Assembly: GCA_028281845.1 (NCBI GenBank)
Contig: JANQJD010000008.1
Location: forward strand, 329,212-393,211
Reading direction: 5' to 3'
Source: Rhodospirillales bacterium
GTDB taxonomy: Bacteria > Pseudomonadota > Alphaproteobacteria > Rhodospirillales > Rhodospirillaceae
Length of the DNA: 64,000 nucleotides
Made by a program: the position numbers and the translations under genes. The notes below the pieces were generated by a model, which worked only from the letters and a program-made list of their open reading frames with translations, had not been told where the DNA came from and did not search any database. Numbering within the stretch: position 1 is the stretch's first letter; each line of letters begins with the position of its first letter. Shown one piece after another: positions 23,820 to 34,805 of the stretch.

Positions 23820-25496
23820 TCAGAGCATTGACAGGCGGACCAGATGCACCTCCGTTAAAGGTCTTTTGCCAAGATTTTCTTTAAAACTGCGCCGCACGGC
23901 TAAGCGGGCGGTCGCGCGTATCAAATCGTCGTCATAGCGTTCATCCACTGACAGCCGGCTAAGAGCCGTCCGCACTGCGGCTATAACTGGGTTCTCTTCA
24001 TATTCGTGACATTCCATGTCTGAATCTAGAGTACTCGAAGATGTTAACTGGGGGTCATGTACAAGATGACCGTCTTCATCTACTACTAGAGTCAGTACCA
24101 CCAAACCGTTGAACATCAGACGTTCACGACTGCGCAGCATGTGCGAATCTGACGGTATAATGCGACAACCATCTACTATCATCCGTCCCACCGGGACCGT
24201 GCCAAGAAAAGATGGCTGATCAGGCCCAAGGGTGATCATCTGTCCGTTTTCAACAACCATGCTCGCGATACCAAAACTGCGGACTAAGTCGGCATGAGCC
24301 ACTAAATGGCGCATCTCGCCATGAATGGGAACAAGAAAACGCGGTCTCACTAGCTCGTACATCTCTGCCATTTCTGTCCGTCCTGGGTGGCCAGACACAT
24401 GTACAAAATGGTCACGTTCTGTTACGACCCGAGTCCCTAACCGTACAAATTGATTATGCAGATGATGAATAGCACGTTCATTGCCAGGGATGATGCGTGA
24501 AGAAAAAACAACCATGTCCCCATGCCCCAACCGCACGTACGGATGGTTCAATGCTGCGACACGCGCCAGAGCCGCGCTAGGTTCACCCTGACTGCCTGTA
24601 CACACATACAACACGCGACTCTGTGGCAATCCGGCAACATCCTGAACGGTGTGAAAACAAATTGTGGAAAGATAGTCCAACCGCTGTGCTACTTCAACGA
24701 TACGCCATAAGGACCGTCCCAGCAGGGCGACATGACGATCGTTAGCAGTGGCCGCTGCTATAATACTTTCTAAGCGAGCAACATTAGAAGCAAAACAGGT
24801 TACAGCGATTTTCCCTTCTACACTTGCAAACAAACGAGTCAAACTGGTCCGCACCTCGGCTTCTGAACCAGAGTTCCCGATAGTAAAAACATTAGTAGAA
24901 TCACCTATCATGGCCATCACACCTTCTGTCCCAAGGCGTGTCAAAGCCTCTCTATCAACTTCCCTACCAACGAGAGGTTCAGGGTCCAATTTCCAGTCAC
25001 CGCTATGCAGAATGGTCCCAGCCGATGTCCGAATGGCAAGCGCAACCGGTTCAGGGATCGAATGAGTCAGAGTGACAAATTCTATAGAAAACGGTCCCAA
25101 CGTTAGTTGTCCTCCCAGTGCCATAGGATACACTGGTACATCGTAGTCAAGCCCGACATCTGTTAACTTCCTCTTAAGCAGAGCGGCAGCAAAAGGCGTA
25201 GCATATACAGGACACCGTAAACGCGGCCATAGCCATCCCACCGCTCCTAAGTGATCTTCATGCCCATGTGTGATGACCAAACCCATGAGACTTTTACTGT
25301 ATTCGCTGACAAATGTCGGATCAGGCAAAATCACATCAACACTCGGTATGGAGCCATCCCCAAAAGTAATTCCACAGTCAACCAGCAGCCATTTACCATT
25401 GTATCCATAAAGATACATGTTCATGCCGATTTCCCCGGCACCCCCTAGAGAGACGAAAACTACCTGATTCTCTGGAATGATGAATCTGTTGGTCAT
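23820..25496 (-). CDS. rnj: Ribonuclease J
   Basis: Beta-CASP metallo-ribonuclease with endonuclease and 5'-3' exonuclease activity in RNA maturation and decay. The zinc motif VITHGHEDHLGAVGWL has its histidines at residues 77, 79 and 82, with ILHSGDWKLDPEP and GDSTNVFTIGNSGSE after it. The beta-CASP region includes CTGSQGEPSAAL and VFSSRIIPGNERAI, then HVSGHPGRTEMAEMYELVRPRFLVPIHGE. At 558 aa it is a full-length alphaproteobacterial RNase J. It lies between coaX and mce, its usual neighbours. Confidence 0.95.
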   Translation of the reverse strand: MTNRFIIPENQVVFVSLGGAGEIGMNMYLYGYNGKWLLVDCGITFGDGSIPSVDVILPDPTFVSEYSKSLMGLVITHGHEDHLGAVGWLWPRLRCPVYATPFAAALLKRKLTDVGLDYDVPVYPMALGGQLTLGPFSIEFVTLTHSIPEPVALAIRTSAGTILHSGDWKLDPEPLVGREVDREALTRLGTEGVMAMIGDSTNVFTIGNSGSEAEVRTSLTRLFASVEGKIAVTCFASNVARLESIIAAATANDRHVALLGRSLWRIVEVAQRLDYLSTICFHTVQDVAGLPQSRVLYVCTGSQGEPSAALARVAALNHPYVRLGHGDMVVFSSRIIPGNERAIHHLHNQFVRLGTRVVTERDHFVHVSGHPGRTEMAEMYELVRPRFLVPIHGEMRHLVAHADLVRSFGIASMVVENGQMITLGPDQPSFLGTVPVGRMIVDGCRIIPSDSHMLRSRERLMFNGLVVLTLVVDEDGHLVHDPQLTSSSTLDSDMECHEYEENPVIAAVRTALSRLSVDERYDDDLIRATARLAVRRSFKENLGKRPLTEVHLVRLSML

Positions 25497-25516
25497 ACCG
25501 TAGTCACTACTATTAC

Positions 25517-25560
25517 TAATGAAAATTAAACAGTACGATAATGAAAATTAAACAGTACGA
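25517..25560. repeat. 22-bp perfect tandem duplication across the coaX stop codon
   Basis: Identical 22-bp units lie at 25517-25538 and 25539-25560. The second contains the coaX stop (25548-25550) and last codons; the first lies immediately downstream of the gene. Confidence 0.9.
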
Positions 25561-26321
25561 TTGCGTCGATAAATCTCGAGCAAACCGCGCATGGTCAGAT
25601 CTGGATCATGATGGTGAATAACGTCTGTGGACTCTTTAAAAAGGGAAGCTAGACCACCAGTTGCAATAACATGTGTCTTCATGCCAAATTCCTTATCAAT
25701 ACGTGCGATTAAGCCTTCAATCATGCCAATGTAGCCCCAAAAGATGCCTGACTGCATGGCAGACACAGTTGACGTACTAATGACTCGCTCCGGTCTCCCA
25801 ACCGCAACTAAAGGCAGCTGGGCTGCTGCCATATGTAGGGCAGCTAGAGACTGATTGATGCCAGGTGCTATGGCGCCTCCGCAATAGTTTCCATGGCTGT
25901 CAACGATATCAAAAGTCGTCGCTGTGCCAAAATCAATGATGGTTAACGGCCCTGGGTAAGTCATATGACCGGCTACCGCATTGACAAGCCGATCCGCTCC
26001 CACTTCTTGTGGCTGCCCTATGAGAATACGCAGATTCAGCGTCACCCGTGGTTCGCCTACCACTAAGGCATCACAGCCAAAGAAACGGCGACAAAGTAAC
26101 TTCAGACCAAAAACAGCGGAAGGTACCACAGAGGCGATGATAGCTGCACGGACTTCATGGCGGTCAATCCCTTCCATTTCCAAGAGTTGCGCCAACCACA
26201 CACCCACCTCGTCAGCCGTACGGTCCGATTTTGATGATGCGCGCCATTGACCGCGAATCACATCTCCTTTGAACAGGGCAAAAACAATATTGGTATTGCC
26301 ACAGTCGATTGCCAGGAGCAT
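25548..26321 (-). CDS. coaX: Type III pantothenate kinase
   Basis: Phosphorylates pantothenate, the first step of CoA synthesis, using the ASKHA fold and a monovalent cation. The N-terminal phosphate loop is LLAIDCGNTNIVFALF, with GADRLVNAVAG and the second phosphate motif TIIDFGTATTFDIVDS, then GGAIAPGINQSLAALHMAAAQLP and the adenosine site VIATGGLA. The length of 257 aa is typical. It lies between birA and rnj. Repeats flank both ends of the gene. Confidence 0.95.
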   Translation of the reverse strand: MLLAIDCGNTNIVFALFKGDVIRGQWRASSKSDRTADEVGVWLAQLLEMEGIDRHEVRAAIIASVVPSAVFGLKLLCRRFFGCDALVVGEPRVTLNLRILIGQPQEVGADRLVNAVAGHMTYPGPLTIIDFGTATTFDIVDSHGNYCGGAIAPGINQSLAALHMAAAQLPLVAVGRPERVISTSTVSAMQSGIFWGYIGMIEGLIARIDKEFGMKTHVIATGGLASLFKESTDVIHHHDPDLTMRGLLEIYRRNRTV

Positions 26322-26335
26322 GACTCGTCTCTAAA

Positions 26336-26364
26336 CTAAACTAATCTCTTCTAAACTAATCTCT
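26336..26364. repeat. 14-bp direct repeat, period 15, upstream of coaX
   Basis: ctaaactaatctct occurs at 26336-26349 and 26351-26364, with shorter related copies on each side. The coaX-birA gap (26322-26526) holds no other clear feature. Confidence 0.75.
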
Positions 26365-26526
26365 CAACTAATGATTACTACACTACGAGATGAAAAGGCG
26401 CACAGCCTACCTTGACCGTGCGCACGTCCCTTCCAGACCGCCCCACTCTAATCCGATTCTGATACGATACTGCTAATGGCTGCTATCCGCTTGACCGGTG
26501 CGTCGAGGCCAGCAAAAAGGCTCCTG

Positions 26527-27348
26527 TCATAATTCTCTTATTACGAGCGAATCTCTTTGCGATAAAATCTCTCCAGAAATAATTTTCTGTTGGAATCCCC
26601 CCGTCATTTTCAGCAATAACGCGCCATCATGGTCAATACCGAGAAATATCCCGGATAGATTGGTATATCGATTGGTATTATGATGTGTTCGTACCGTAAT
26701 AGTCCTCCCTCTGCCAACTGCCCGGGCAAGCCACATCCTACGCACAGGCAAGAAACCTTCTGTTTGCAAAAGAGTGAGAAAGTTTGCAAGTTGATGACAA
26801 ATTGCACTTAAAAGCACATTAATTGAAACTTTTACACCTTCTGCAAACAAAGAGGTAGCCGGATGTTGAACCGTTGCTGACTCAGGGGCCCAGACCACAT
26901 TGAGTCCTATCCCAATTAAGAGCCATACGGGACGATCACCTTGGCATTCTCCTTCTGATAAGATGCCGCATAGCTTGCGGCCATTACATAACACATCGTT
27001 AGGCCATTTACAGGCTAACTTGTGCTGAAGTGCAGGGACCGTTGCGGCTATCCCTTCCACTACAGCTACACTGGCCAAAAAACTAGCCAAGGGGAACTGA
27101 GCGGGCTGTAGCGGTGGCTTGAGAAAAAGAACAGAAAAATGCAGATTACCGGCAGGGCTGTACCACGTCCTTGCATCTCTACCACGCCCATCGGTCTGTG
27201 CGGCGGCTTGAATGACAAGCACGCCATTTCTAACACCTCCTGCGGTAATGGCTAATCTCTTTGCTTCTACACTCGTGCTATCAATGAGGTCATACACGAT
27301 AAGCTGCCACCCTGTTGGCAAATCCACCCGTATGCGACCCTCTGTCAT
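26527..27348 (-). CDS. birA: Biotin--[acetyl-CoA-carboxylase] ligase
   Basis: Attaches biotin to the carrier domain of biotin enzymes. The catalytic core has the biotinyl-AMP loop QTDGRGRDARTWYSPAGNLHFSVLF and KWPNDVLCNGRKLCGILSEGE followed by IGIGLNV. It begins straight at the ligase domain (LIVYDLIDSTSVEAKRLA), so it lacks the DNA-binding N-terminus of E. coli BirA and is unlikely to be a repressor. It follows nuoN by 7 nt, an association conserved in many alphaproteobacteria. Confidence 0.94.
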   Translation of the reverse strand: MTEGRIRVDLPTGWQLIVYDLIDSTSVEAKRLAITAGGVRNGVLVIQAAAQTDGRGRDARTWYSPAGNLHFSVLFLKPPLQPAQFPLASFLASVAVVEGIAATVPALQHKLACKWPNDVLCNGRKLCGILSEGECQGDRPVWLLIGIGLNVVWAPESATVQHPATSLFAEGVKVSINVLLSAICHQLANFLTLLQTEGFLPVRRMWLARAVGRGRTITVRTHHNTNRYTNLSGIFLGIDHDGALLLKMTGGFQQKIISGEILSQRDSLVIREL

Positions 27349-27355
27349 CGGGTCT

Positions 27356-28810
27356 TTATCCGGGGAATAAGGCCGCTGTGGCCTCTTCTGCCTGCATCAA
27401 GAGTGGCGGTGGGTATAGAAAAAAGCATAACACAACAATGCTGCTCGCCGCTAGTGTGAGCGCAACAGATCTGCTGAGCGGTTGGTCAAACGTTGCGACT
27501 GGCTCGTCAAAATACATGATTTTAATAATTCTGATATAGTAGAAAGCACTGACAACGCTCGTGAGGACACCTACGATTGCCAACACATACATCTGTGATT
27601 CAATAGCAGCAATAAACACGTAAAGCTTGCTAAAAAAACCAGCAAGAGGCGGAATCCCGGCCATTGAGAACATGAGTGCTGCCAGGGAAGCAGCAATTAA
27701 AGGCTGTGTTTTTGCGAGGCCGGACAAATCCTCAATCCCCTCGGTGAGACGCCCTTTCTGACGCATGGACAGGATGATGGCAAATACCCCAAGATTCATC
27801 ACAAGATAGATAGCAAGGTAAACGAGAAGGCCCAACACCCCTATCATATTGCCGACAGAAAGACCAATCAGGGCGTAACCGACATGCCCTATAGAACTAT
27901 AGGCCATGAGGCGCTTGATGTTTGTTTGATTGAGAGCAGCGAATGCCCCCAAAATCATTGAAGCCATAGCAAGTATCATCACGATCTGCTGCCATTGCTC
28001 GGCCATTGCCATGAAAGGACCAGTCAGTACTCGCACCAACAGAGCCATGGCTGCTATCTTTGGTGCCAATGCAAAAAAAGCTGTCACAGGGGCTGGGGCC
28101 CCTTCATAGACGTCAGGCGTCCACATGTGAAAGGGCACGGCAGAAAGCTTGAAGGCCAGTCCAAAAACGATGAAAACTGCTCCTATGATGGCTCCCATGC
28201 TTGCTCTATCCACGCCTGCGAAGCTCTTAGCTAAACCGTCAAACCCCGTTTGACCAGTGAAACCATACACAAAAGATGCTCCGAATAGAAGTAAGCCTGA
28301 TGCGAGGGACCCCAGGACAAAGTATTTCATCCCAGCCTCAGTTGCGCGGCTGCTGTCACGATGGTAAGCGGCTATCACATATAGGGAGAGGCTTTGCAAT
28401 TCTAACCCCAAGTACATGGCCATCAGATCGTTTGCAGAAACCATCATCAGCATACCAACTGTGGCAAAGAGAACAAGAATAGGAAATTCAAATCTACTGA
28501 TTCGCTCGTACTGTAACCAAGGGAGTGACATCATAAGAGTTACTGATACAGAAACGAGAATCAATATTTTCATGAATACACTAAAGTGATCTGTTATAAA
28601 CATTCCATTAAAAGTAGTAATTTGCACCCCACTGCCAGACACCACTAATAGTCCAGAGACTGTCATAAAGAGCACAGCCCACAAACCAATGACATCAGAG
28701 GCCGCCTTGCCTTCCCGCAGGAAGGCTCCTGCCATCAGTAAACCCAACGCTGCGCAGATCAATAAAAACTCTGGCAAGACCGGGAGAAAATCGGGCAGTT
28801 CTGTCATCAT
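27356..28810 (-). CDS. nuoN: NADH-quinone oxidoreductase subunit N
   Basis: Antiporter-like proton-pumping subunit of the complex I membrane arm. The 484-aa protein is almost all membrane helices and includes ANDLMAMYLGLELQSLSLYVIAAYHRD (the conserved glutamate helix), KLSAVPFHMWTPDVYEGAPAPVTAFFA and NIKRLMAYSSIGHVGYALIGL. It is the last nuo gene, followed closely by birA. Confidence 0.97.
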   Translation of the reverse strand: MMTELPDFLPVLPEFLLICAALGLLMAGAFLREGKAASDVIGLWAVLFMTVSGLLVVSGSGVQITTFNGMFITDHFSVFMKILILVSVSVTLMMSLPWLQYERISRFEFPILVLFATVGMLMMVSANDLMAMYLGLELQSLSLYVIAAYHRDSSRATEAGMKYFVLGSLASGLLLFGASFVYGFTGQTGFDGLAKSFAGVDRASMGAIIGAVFIVFGLAFKLSAVPFHMWTPDVYEGAPAPVTAFFALAPKIAAMALLVRVLTGPFMAMAEQWQQIVMILAMASMILGAFAALNQTNIKRLMAYSSIGHVGYALIGLSVGNMIGVLGLLVYLAIYLVMNLGVFAIILSMRQKGRLTEGIEDLSGLAKTQPLIAASLAALMFSMAGIPPLAGFFSKLYVFIAAIESQMYVLAIVGVLTSVVSAFYYIRIIKIMYFDEPVATFDQPLSRSVALTLAASSIVVLCFFLYPPPLLMQAEEATAALFPG

Positions 28811-28825
28811 CAGGATTACCCCATG

Positions 28826-30343
28826 TCACGGTGCTGCTAGAGCTGGGACTTCAGAAAGAGCATGAATCACTTTGTGGTTCTCTAGCAAGGTAGAGACTGA
28901 TGTATGAAATACATCTAAAAAAATTTTAGGATATATTCCCATAAATAAAACCACTAATAATAATGGCGCAAAAACAAGAATCTCTCGTTTACTTAAATCC
29001 AACAACCCCTGAAGAGCGGGCTTTTCTAGCTTACCAAAGATAACACGACTGTAAAGGTAGAGCATATATGCTGCACCTAAGACAACCCCCGTGGCAGTGA
29101 ATAATGCCACCAAGCTGCTCACTTGGAAGACACCTAAGAGAACGAGAAACTCACCTATAAATCCGCTCGTTCCTGGCAAGCCTATGGACCCAAGCGTAAA
29201 GATCATAAAAACCAGTGCATACATTGGCATGCGGTGCACGAGCCCACCATAGGCAGAAATCTCGCGTGTATGTCTCCTTTCGTAGACGACTCCCACACAT
29301 AAAAATAAAGCCCCTGAGACAATGCCATGAGACAGCATCTGAAACAAGGCGCCTTCTAAGGCCTGTTGGGTGGGGGTAAAAATACCGATCGTTACAAATC
29401 CCATGTGAGCAATAGAAGAATAGGCCACTAATTTTTTCATGTCCTCTTGGACGAGAGCCACCAGAGAGGCATAAATGACAGCGATCACAGATAAGGCATA
29501 AATTAATGGTGTAAAATAGCTGCTCGCATCTGGGAACATGGGAACAGAAAATCGTAGAAAACCGTAAGCGCCCATCTTGAGCAGCACACCGGCCAAAATC
29601 ACGGAGCCCGCCGTTGGCGCTTCCACATGCGCATCAGGTAGCCAAGTATGCAACGGCCACATAGGCACTTTCACTGCGAAGGAAGCGAAAAACGCTAGCC
29701 ACAACCATCTCTGCATTTCTTCTGGGAAGGTGAACCGCATAAGCGCTGGAATCTCTGTTGTTTGAGCCGTGAAATACATGACCAGCATAGCGAGCAGCAT
29801 CAACACAGAACCGGTTAATGTGTAGAGGAAGAACTTGAAGGCTGCATACACCCGACGCGTCCCCCCCCACACGCCGATGATCATGAACATTGGCAGCAAA
29901 ACGCCTTCAAAGAAAATGTAAAAAGGTACCAAGTTAAGAGCACAAAACATGCCGACCATCATGGTTTCAAGGACAAGGAAAGCAACCATGTATTCCTTGA
30001 CTCTTGTCGTGACGGCGTGCCAGCTCGAGAGAATACAGAGCAGGGTTAGAAAGGTGGAGAGTAGCACGAATAAGAGGGAAATGCCATCTACACCCATATG
30101 GTACGTCACACCTAACCCTGGCAACCAGACCCTTTGCTCAACAAACTGAAAGTCGGCTGTATCAAAATTGAAGCGACTCCACAGCACCAGGGAAATAATG
30201 AACGTCATTGTAGAAGTTAGTAAGGCAATGTTACGCGCATTACGATTAATTAAGGCATCATCCCCCCGGATTGTTAAAATAACGGCTGCCCCGGCTAACG
30301 GAAGGAATGTTACCAAAGATAAAAGCGGCCAATCCGTTATCAT
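28826..30343 (-). CDS. nuoM: NADH-quinone oxidoreductase subunit M
   Basis: Second antiporter-like proton-pumping subunit. Motifs are [60 protein letters not shown] and [22 protein letters not shown] placed the start at the ATG at 30343, which has GAGG about 7 nt upstream and gives the usual N-terminus ([16 protein letters not shown]). The open frame reaches 30379, overlapping nuoL. The product is 505 aa. Confidence 0.97.
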   Translation of the reverse strand: MITDWPLLSLVTFLPLAGAAVILTIRGDDALINRNARNIALLTSTMTFIISLVLWSRFNFDTADFQFVEQRVWLPGLGVTYHMGVDGISLLFVLLSTFLTLLCILSSWHAVTTRVKEYMVAFLVLETMMVGMFCALNLVPFYIFFEGVLLPMFMIIGVWGGTRRVYAAFKFFLYTLTGSVLMLLAMLVMYFTAQTTEIPALMRFTFPEEMQRWLWLAFFASFAVKVPMWPLHTWLPDAHVEAPTAGSVILAGVLLKMGAYGFLRFSVPMFPDASSYFTPLIYALSVIAVIYASLVALVQEDMKKLVAYSSIAHMGFVTIGIFTPTQQALEGALFQMLSHGIVSGALFLCVGVVYERRHTREISAYGGLVHRMPMYALVFMIFTLGSIGLPGTSGFIGEFLVLLGVFQVSSLVALFTATGVVLGAAYMLYLYSRVIFGKLEKPALQGLLDLSKREILVFAPLLLVVLFMGIYPKIFLDVFHTSVSTLLENHKVIHALSEVPALAAP

Positions 30344-30351
30344 TACAGACC

Positions 30352-32286
30352 TCACCAGAGATGGAACAATGTAATCCACGTCACAAAGACTGTGACCCCA
30401 ACGATCATCGCGAAGGCGTAATGATAAACATATCCGGATTGTAAATGGCCAAGACGCTGGGCAAAAGCACGGCTCATAGCCGCCACGCCGTCAGGCCCGA
30501 TTCCATCAATCAACGCTCCATCACCTCCTTTCCAGAGACCATTCCCAATGGCAAAGGCAGGACGCACAAAAAGAGCATTGTAGAGTTCGTCAAAATACCA
30601 CTTTTTCAGAAGAAATTGGTACACCCTATTGAAAACACTAGCCAACAGCCCAGGCAGTCCTGGGACACGAATATACAATAAGTAGGAGAGTAGAATCCCA
30701 CCTATTCCCACTACAAACGGCGCCACCTGCACCCATAATGGTACATGGTGAGCCGCCGTCATGGCGTTATGTCCTGCGATCACTGTAATGGCTTGTCCCC
30801 AGAAGGATTCCCGATGTTGACCAACAAAGGATTCATAGCCAATCCACCCGGAGAGCAACGCCCCTATTGCCAGGAGCAGCAGTGGGATGAGCATCACGGC
30901 TGGTGCTTCATGTACGTGAGCCATCACTTTCTCATCAGCACGCGTCTGACCATGGAAAGTCATAAACAACAAACGCCAAGAATAAAAGGCTGTCATGAAA
31001 GCTGCAGCAATACCCATCCAAAAGGAAAAATGCCCAACTGTTGAAGAGGAAGCAAACGCCGCTTCTAAGATGATGTCTTTCGAGTAGTAGCCGGAAAAGA
31101 ATGGCATACCAGAAAGTGCTAAGCTCCCAATCCACACCATCACGTATGTTACTCTGATTCGGCTGACAATACCACCCATGCGATTCATGTTCTGTTCACC
31201 TGACATAGCATGGATCACAGAGCCAGCTGATAAGAATAGCAACGCCTTAAAGAAAGCATGTGTCATGAGATGAAAGAGAGCTGCTTGATAGGCGGAGACC
31301 CCAATAGCAAAGAACATGTAACCAAGTTGTGAGCAGGTGGAGTAGGCAATGACGCGCTTGATGTCACTTTGTACACAAGCAACAGTAGCAGCAAAGAAAG
31401 CAGTACTTGCTCCAACAATAGCGATCACCGTCAAGGCAGTTGGAGAATACTCAAAAAGTGGGGACATGCGCGCTACCATGAAGACACCGGCTGTGACCAT
31501 TGTCGCAGCATGAATCAGAGCGGAAACTGGTGTCGGACCTTCCATCGCATCTGGCAGCCAAGTATGCAGCCCAATTTGGGCAGACTTACCCATGGCGCCG
31601 ATGAAAAGGAGAAGACAGATGACTGTTACAATATGCCATTCGACCCCAAGGAATGTGACGTAATCACCAGCATGAACTGCCGCTGTGGCAAAAATAGGAT
31701 CAAAACAAATAGAACCAAACAGGATAAAAGTAGTCAGGATACCCAGCATAAATCCAAGATCACCTATCCTATTGACAATGAACGCCTTGATAGCAGCAGC
31801 GTTGGCTGACGGACGGTCATACCAAAACCCAATGAGCAAATACGAGGCCAATCCGACCCCTTCCCATCCGAAAAAAAGCTGCACAAGATTATCAGCTGTG
31901 ATGAGCATCAGCATAAAGAAAGTAAAAAATGACAAGTAGCTCATAAACCTGGGGATAGAAGGGTCGTGATGCATGTAGCCAATGGCATAAACATGTACAA
32001 GAAAGGATACACACGTTACGACAGATAGCATAACTGCGGTTAGAGTGTCGAACCGTAAGGCCCAGACCACCTCGAGAGTACCAGACTGTATCCACAAAAG
32101 AAGTGGCACTGTCTGGACCGCGCTGCTTTGCACGACATCTCGGAATACTAAAAGAGAGAGTATAAATGATATTAATATGCTTATAGTTGTAATAATCTCT
32201 GCTCCCCTGTCCCCCAGTTGCCTTCCAAAGACACCAGCACTCAAAGCCCCAAAAAGAGGCAGAAAGACGGCTGCTACGTATGTCAT
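30352..32286 (-). CDS. nuoL: NADH-quinone oxidoreductase subunit L
   Basis: Distal antiporter-like subunit of complex I, whose C-terminal part forms the long lateral helix. At 644 aa it is full length. Recognisable segments are [64 protein letters not shown] and [54 protein letters not shown]. The C-terminus includes [16 protein letters not shown] before the final helix. It starts 7 nt after nuoK. Confidence 0.97.
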   Translation of the reverse strand: MTYVAAVFLPLFGALSAGVFGRQLGDRGAEIITTISILISFILSLLVFRDVVQSSAVQTVPLLLWIQSGTLEVVWALRFDTLTAVMLSVVTCVSFLVHVYAIGYMHHDPSIPRFMSYLSFFTFFMLMLITADNLVQLFFGWEGVGLASYLLIGFWYDRPSANAAAIKAFIVNRIGDLGFMLGILTTFILFGSICFDPIFATAAVHAGDYVTFLGVEWHIVTVICLLLFIGAMGKSAQIGLHTWLPDAMEGPTPVSALIHAATMVTAGVFMVARMSPLFEYSPTALTVIAIVGASTAFFAATVACVQSDIKRVIAYSTCSQLGYMFFAIGVSAYQAALFHLMTHAFFKALLFLSAGSVIHAMSGEQNMNRMGGIVSRIRVTYVMVWIGSLALSGMPFFSGYYSKDIILEAAFASSSTVGHFSFWMGIAAAFMTAFYSWRLLFMTFHGQTRADEKVMAHVHEAPAVMLIPLLLLAIGALLSGWIGYESFVGQHRESFWGQAITVIAGHNAMTAAHHVPLWVQVAPFVVGIGGILLSYLLYIRVPGLPGLLASVFNRVYQFLLKKWYFDELYNALFVRPAFAIGNGLWKGGDGALIDGIGPDGVAAMSRAFAQRLGHLQSGYVYHYAFAMIVGVTVFVTWITLFHLW

Positions 32287-32293
32287 GGCGCGC

Positions 32294-32605
32294 CTAGCCC
32301 TTCATTTGGTGAATGTCCTCTACTGCAATTGTTCCACTGTTGCGAAAGAGCACCACAACAATGGCCAGACCAATCGCCGTTTCCGCAGCGGCAACGGTCA
32401 GAATGAACATGGTAAAGACCTGACCTGTCAGATTGTGCCAATAGGCAGAGAACGCCACCATGTTAATGTTGACAGCAAGGAGCATTAACTCAAGAGACAT
32501 CAAGATGAGAAGGACATTCTTCCGATTGAGAAAAATGCCAAAGATTCCAAGGGTAAAGAGTGTCGCTCCAACAATTAAATAATGGCCAAGAGCAATGTCG
32601 GGCAT
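32294..32605 (-). CDS. nuoK: NADH-quinone oxidoreductase subunit K
   Basis: Small MrpC-like membrane subunit of complex I (103 aa, three helices). The conserved segment [24 protein letters not shown] carries the buried glutamate of the proton path, and [18 protein letters not shown] the second. It overlaps nuoJ by one base, implying translational coupling. Confidence 0.97.
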   Translation of the reverse strand: MPDIALGHYLIVGATLFTLGIFGIFLNRKNVLLILMSLELMLLAVNINMVAFSAYWHNLTGQVFTMFILTVAAAETAIGLAIVVVLFRNSGTIAVEDIHQMKG

Positions 32606-33210
32606 TACACGCCCCCTCGAGTCGGAACTTTTTTGAGCTCAAGACTGTTCGCCTTTGTCCGTACGAGCTGACGGGCAACGCTCTGTCGGCGTACGCCAGA
32701 TCGTGATCGCAATGTCAACAGGATAGCACCGATCATAGCCACTAAAAGTGCAATCCCTGCGGTTTGAAATTGATAGATATAACGCGTGTACAAGACTTGA
32801 CCCAATGCCTCTGTATTAGGAATCCCATGCGTTGTCGTTGCAAGGAGATTTCCCGCTGGCATATTGGGAGCGAACACCCATCCAGCTGCTACCATTACAA
32901 GCTCAGCGAATAAAATCATCCCAATCAGCCCACCTATCGGTAGATAGGATAAGAAACCCTCTCGAAATGGGACGATGTTAATGTTTAACATCATGATTAC
33001 GAACAGAAAAAGAACTGCTACCGCACCAGCATATACTATAACTAGTATCATTGCCAAAAATTCAGCTCCTAAAAGGAGAAATAGTCCAGCAACATTACAA
33101 AAAACAAGCACCAAGAAGAGAACGGAGTGTACAGGATTACGAGCAGTAATAACTATTATAGATCCAAAAATTGCAATAATTGCGAATACATAAAACATTA
33201 TAGAATGCAC
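32605..33210 (-). CDS. nuoJ: NADH-quinone oxidoreductase subunit J
   Basis: Membrane subunit next to the quinone site, with the flexible third helix that couples quinone chemistry to pumping. The family signature [29 protein letters not shown] is present after [29 protein letters not shown]. The length is 201 aa. The C-terminus is basic. A 44-nt gap with a short repeat separates it from nuoI. Confidence 0.97.
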   Translation of the reverse strand: MHSIMFYVFAIIAIFGSIIVITARNPVHSVLFLVLVFCNVAGLFLLLGAEFLAMILVIVYAGAVAVLFLFVIMMLNINIVPFREGFLSYLPIGGLIGMILFAELVMVAAGWVFAPNMPAGNLLATTTHGIPNTEALGQVLYTRYIYQFQTAGIALLVAMIGAILLTLRSRSGVRRQSVARQLVRTKANSLELKKVPTRGGV

Positions 33211-33243
33211 AGCAAATCCTTCCCAACATCGTGATGATTATCG

Positions 33244-33265
33244 TAACGATATGATTAACGATATG
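33244..33265. repeat. 10-bp direct repeat, period 12, across the nuoI stop codon
   Basis: taacgatatg occurs at 33244-33253 and 33256-33265. The nuoI stop codon (33255-33257) falls between and within the copies. Confidence 0.7.
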
Positions 33266-33743
33266 GTGCATCCAGACTAATACATGTGGCAAGCGCTGCT
33301 TCCCAACGATCACCATTCTCTAGCAATTTTTCTTTGTCATACATAAGCTCTTCGCGAGTTTCTGCCGAGAATTCAAAGTTTTGACCTTCGACGATAGCAT
33401 CGACAGGACAAGCCTCTTGGCAATACCCACAATAAATGCATTTTGTCATATCAATGTCATACTTAGTTGTACGTCGACTACCGTCTGCTCGTGGATTCGC
33501 TTCAATGGTAATGGCCTGTGATGGGCAAATTGCTTCACATAGTTTACACGCGATACAACGTTCTTCACCGTTTGTATAGCGGCGTAGAGCATGCTCCCCA
33601 CGAAAGCGAGGCGAGAGAGGACCTTTCTCGAAAGGATAATTTATAGTTACTTTTTTTTTAAACATATAACGAAAAGTCAGCGTCATACCCTTTACTAACT
33701 CTATGAGTAGAATTACACGCGCAGTACGATCTAAAAAAGCCAT
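33255..33743 (-). CDS. nuoI: NADH-quinone oxidoreductase subunit I
   Basis: Ferredoxin-like subunit carrying clusters N6a and N6b that pass electrons towards quinone. Both [4Fe-4S] motifs are intact: [19 protein letters not shown] and [19 protein letters not shown]. The N-terminal amphipathic helix and the segment [21 protein letters not shown] are typical of the alphaproteobacterial and mitochondrial form. The length is 162 aa. It lies between nuoH and nuoJ. Confidence 0.98.
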   Translation of the reverse strand: MAFLDRTARVILLIELVKGMTLTFRYMFKKKVTINYPFEKGPLSPRFRGEHALRRYTNGEERCIACKLCEAICPSQAITIEANPRADGSRRTTKYDIDMTKCIYCGYCQEACPVDAIVEGQNFEFSAETREELMYDKEKLLENGDRWEAALATCISLDAPYR

Positions 33744-33755
33744 TTCCTTGATCCT

Positions 33756-34805
33756 CTATCCTCTTGGTAAAAAGTCAAAGGCGACCAATACCCCTGCTGT
33801 TAAAACAACCCAAGATAGAGAAATCGGCAGAAAGATCTTCCAACCAAGACGCATAAGCTGGTCATAGCGATAACGTGGAAAAGTAGCACGAACCCACAAA
33901 AATACAAACAAAAGAACAACAATTTTTACGAAAAACCACAACGCCCCTGGCACAATTGTAAAAGGTACGACGTTTACAGGCGGCAACCACCCACCCAAGA
34001 AGAGGATAGCCCCTAGAGCGCTCATCAGAATCATATTGGCATATTCCCCAAGAAAGAACATGCCAAATGTCATTGCAGAATATTCAACATTATAGCCAGC
34101 GACTAACTCGGATTCTGCCTCGGGCAAGTCGAAGGGCGCGCGATTTGTCTCCGCCAGAGCAGAGATAAAAAAGACTACGAACATGGGAAAATGAGGCACA
34201 ATGTACCAGATTCCTTTCTCTTGGGCATTGACGATTCCCGACAAGTTCAGAGTGCCCGCCGACATCAAGACAGTGACAAGTACGAACCCAATTGATACTT
34301 CATAAGAGACCATTTGCGCTGCTGACCGCAGACCGCCGAGAAAAGCATATTTTGAATTCGAGGCCCATCCTGCCATGATAATTCCGTAGACTCCTGCGGA
34401 GGAGATTGCGAAAAGATAAAGGATGCCGACATTGATGTTCGCTATCACCCATCCCTCATCGAAAGGGATCACTGCCCATGCCATGATGGCAAGAGTAAAA
34501 GTGAGGAGCGGTGCAAGAATGAACACACCTCGGTTCGCCCAGGCAGGAATCACGGTTTCTTTCAGCAAGAGCTTGAGACCATCCGCTAGAGGCTGGAAAA
34601 GCCCAAAGGGCCCCACAACATTGGGACCCTTTCTTAATTGTATTGCAGCAATAATTTTTCTCTCAAAGAAAGTTAAATAGGCAACTCCCAGCATGAGCAA
34701 ACCGACAATCAGCGCAATCGGTAACACTATACTGAGCAATGGCCAGAGAGAATTTGCCCAGGAATCAGTACTGAGCAATGGCCAGAGAGAATTTGCCTCA
34801 GTCAT
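33756..34805 (-). CDS. nuoH: NADH-quinone oxidoreductase subunit H
   Basis: Membrane subunit that forms much of the quinone chamber. Characteristic segments are [68 protein letters not shown] and [22 protein letters not shown]. The length is 349 aa. The N-terminus contains a directly repeated stretch, ANSLWPLLS twice, from a 29-bp DNA repeat, which probably lengthens the first segment by 13 residues. The start overlaps the nuoG stop by 8 nt. Confidence 0.97.
   Translation of the reverse strand: MTEANSLWPLLSTDSWANSLWPLLSIVLPIALIVGLLMLGVAYLTFFERKIIAAIQLRKGPNVVGPFGLFQPLADGLKLLLKETVIPAWANRGVFILAPLLTFTLAIMAWAVIPFDEGWVIANINVGILYLFAISSAGVYGIIMAGWASNSKYAFLGGLRSAAQMVSYEVSIGFVLVTVLMSAGTLNLSGIVNAQEKGIWYIVPHFPMFVVFFISALAETNRAPFDLPEAESELVAGYNVEYSAMTFGMFFLGEYANMILMSALGAILFLGGWLPPVNVVPFTIVPGALWFFVKIVVLLFVFLWVRATFPRYRYDQLMRLGWKIFLPISLSWVVLTAGVLVAFDFLPRG
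34730..34797. repeat. 29-bp perfect direct repeat, period 39, in the nuoH 5' end
   Basis: Identical 29-bp copies lie at 34730-34758 and 34769-34797, separated by a unique 10-bp spacer. The 39-bp period is in frame and repeats the residues ANSLWPLLS at the NuoH N-terminus. Confidence 0.92.
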
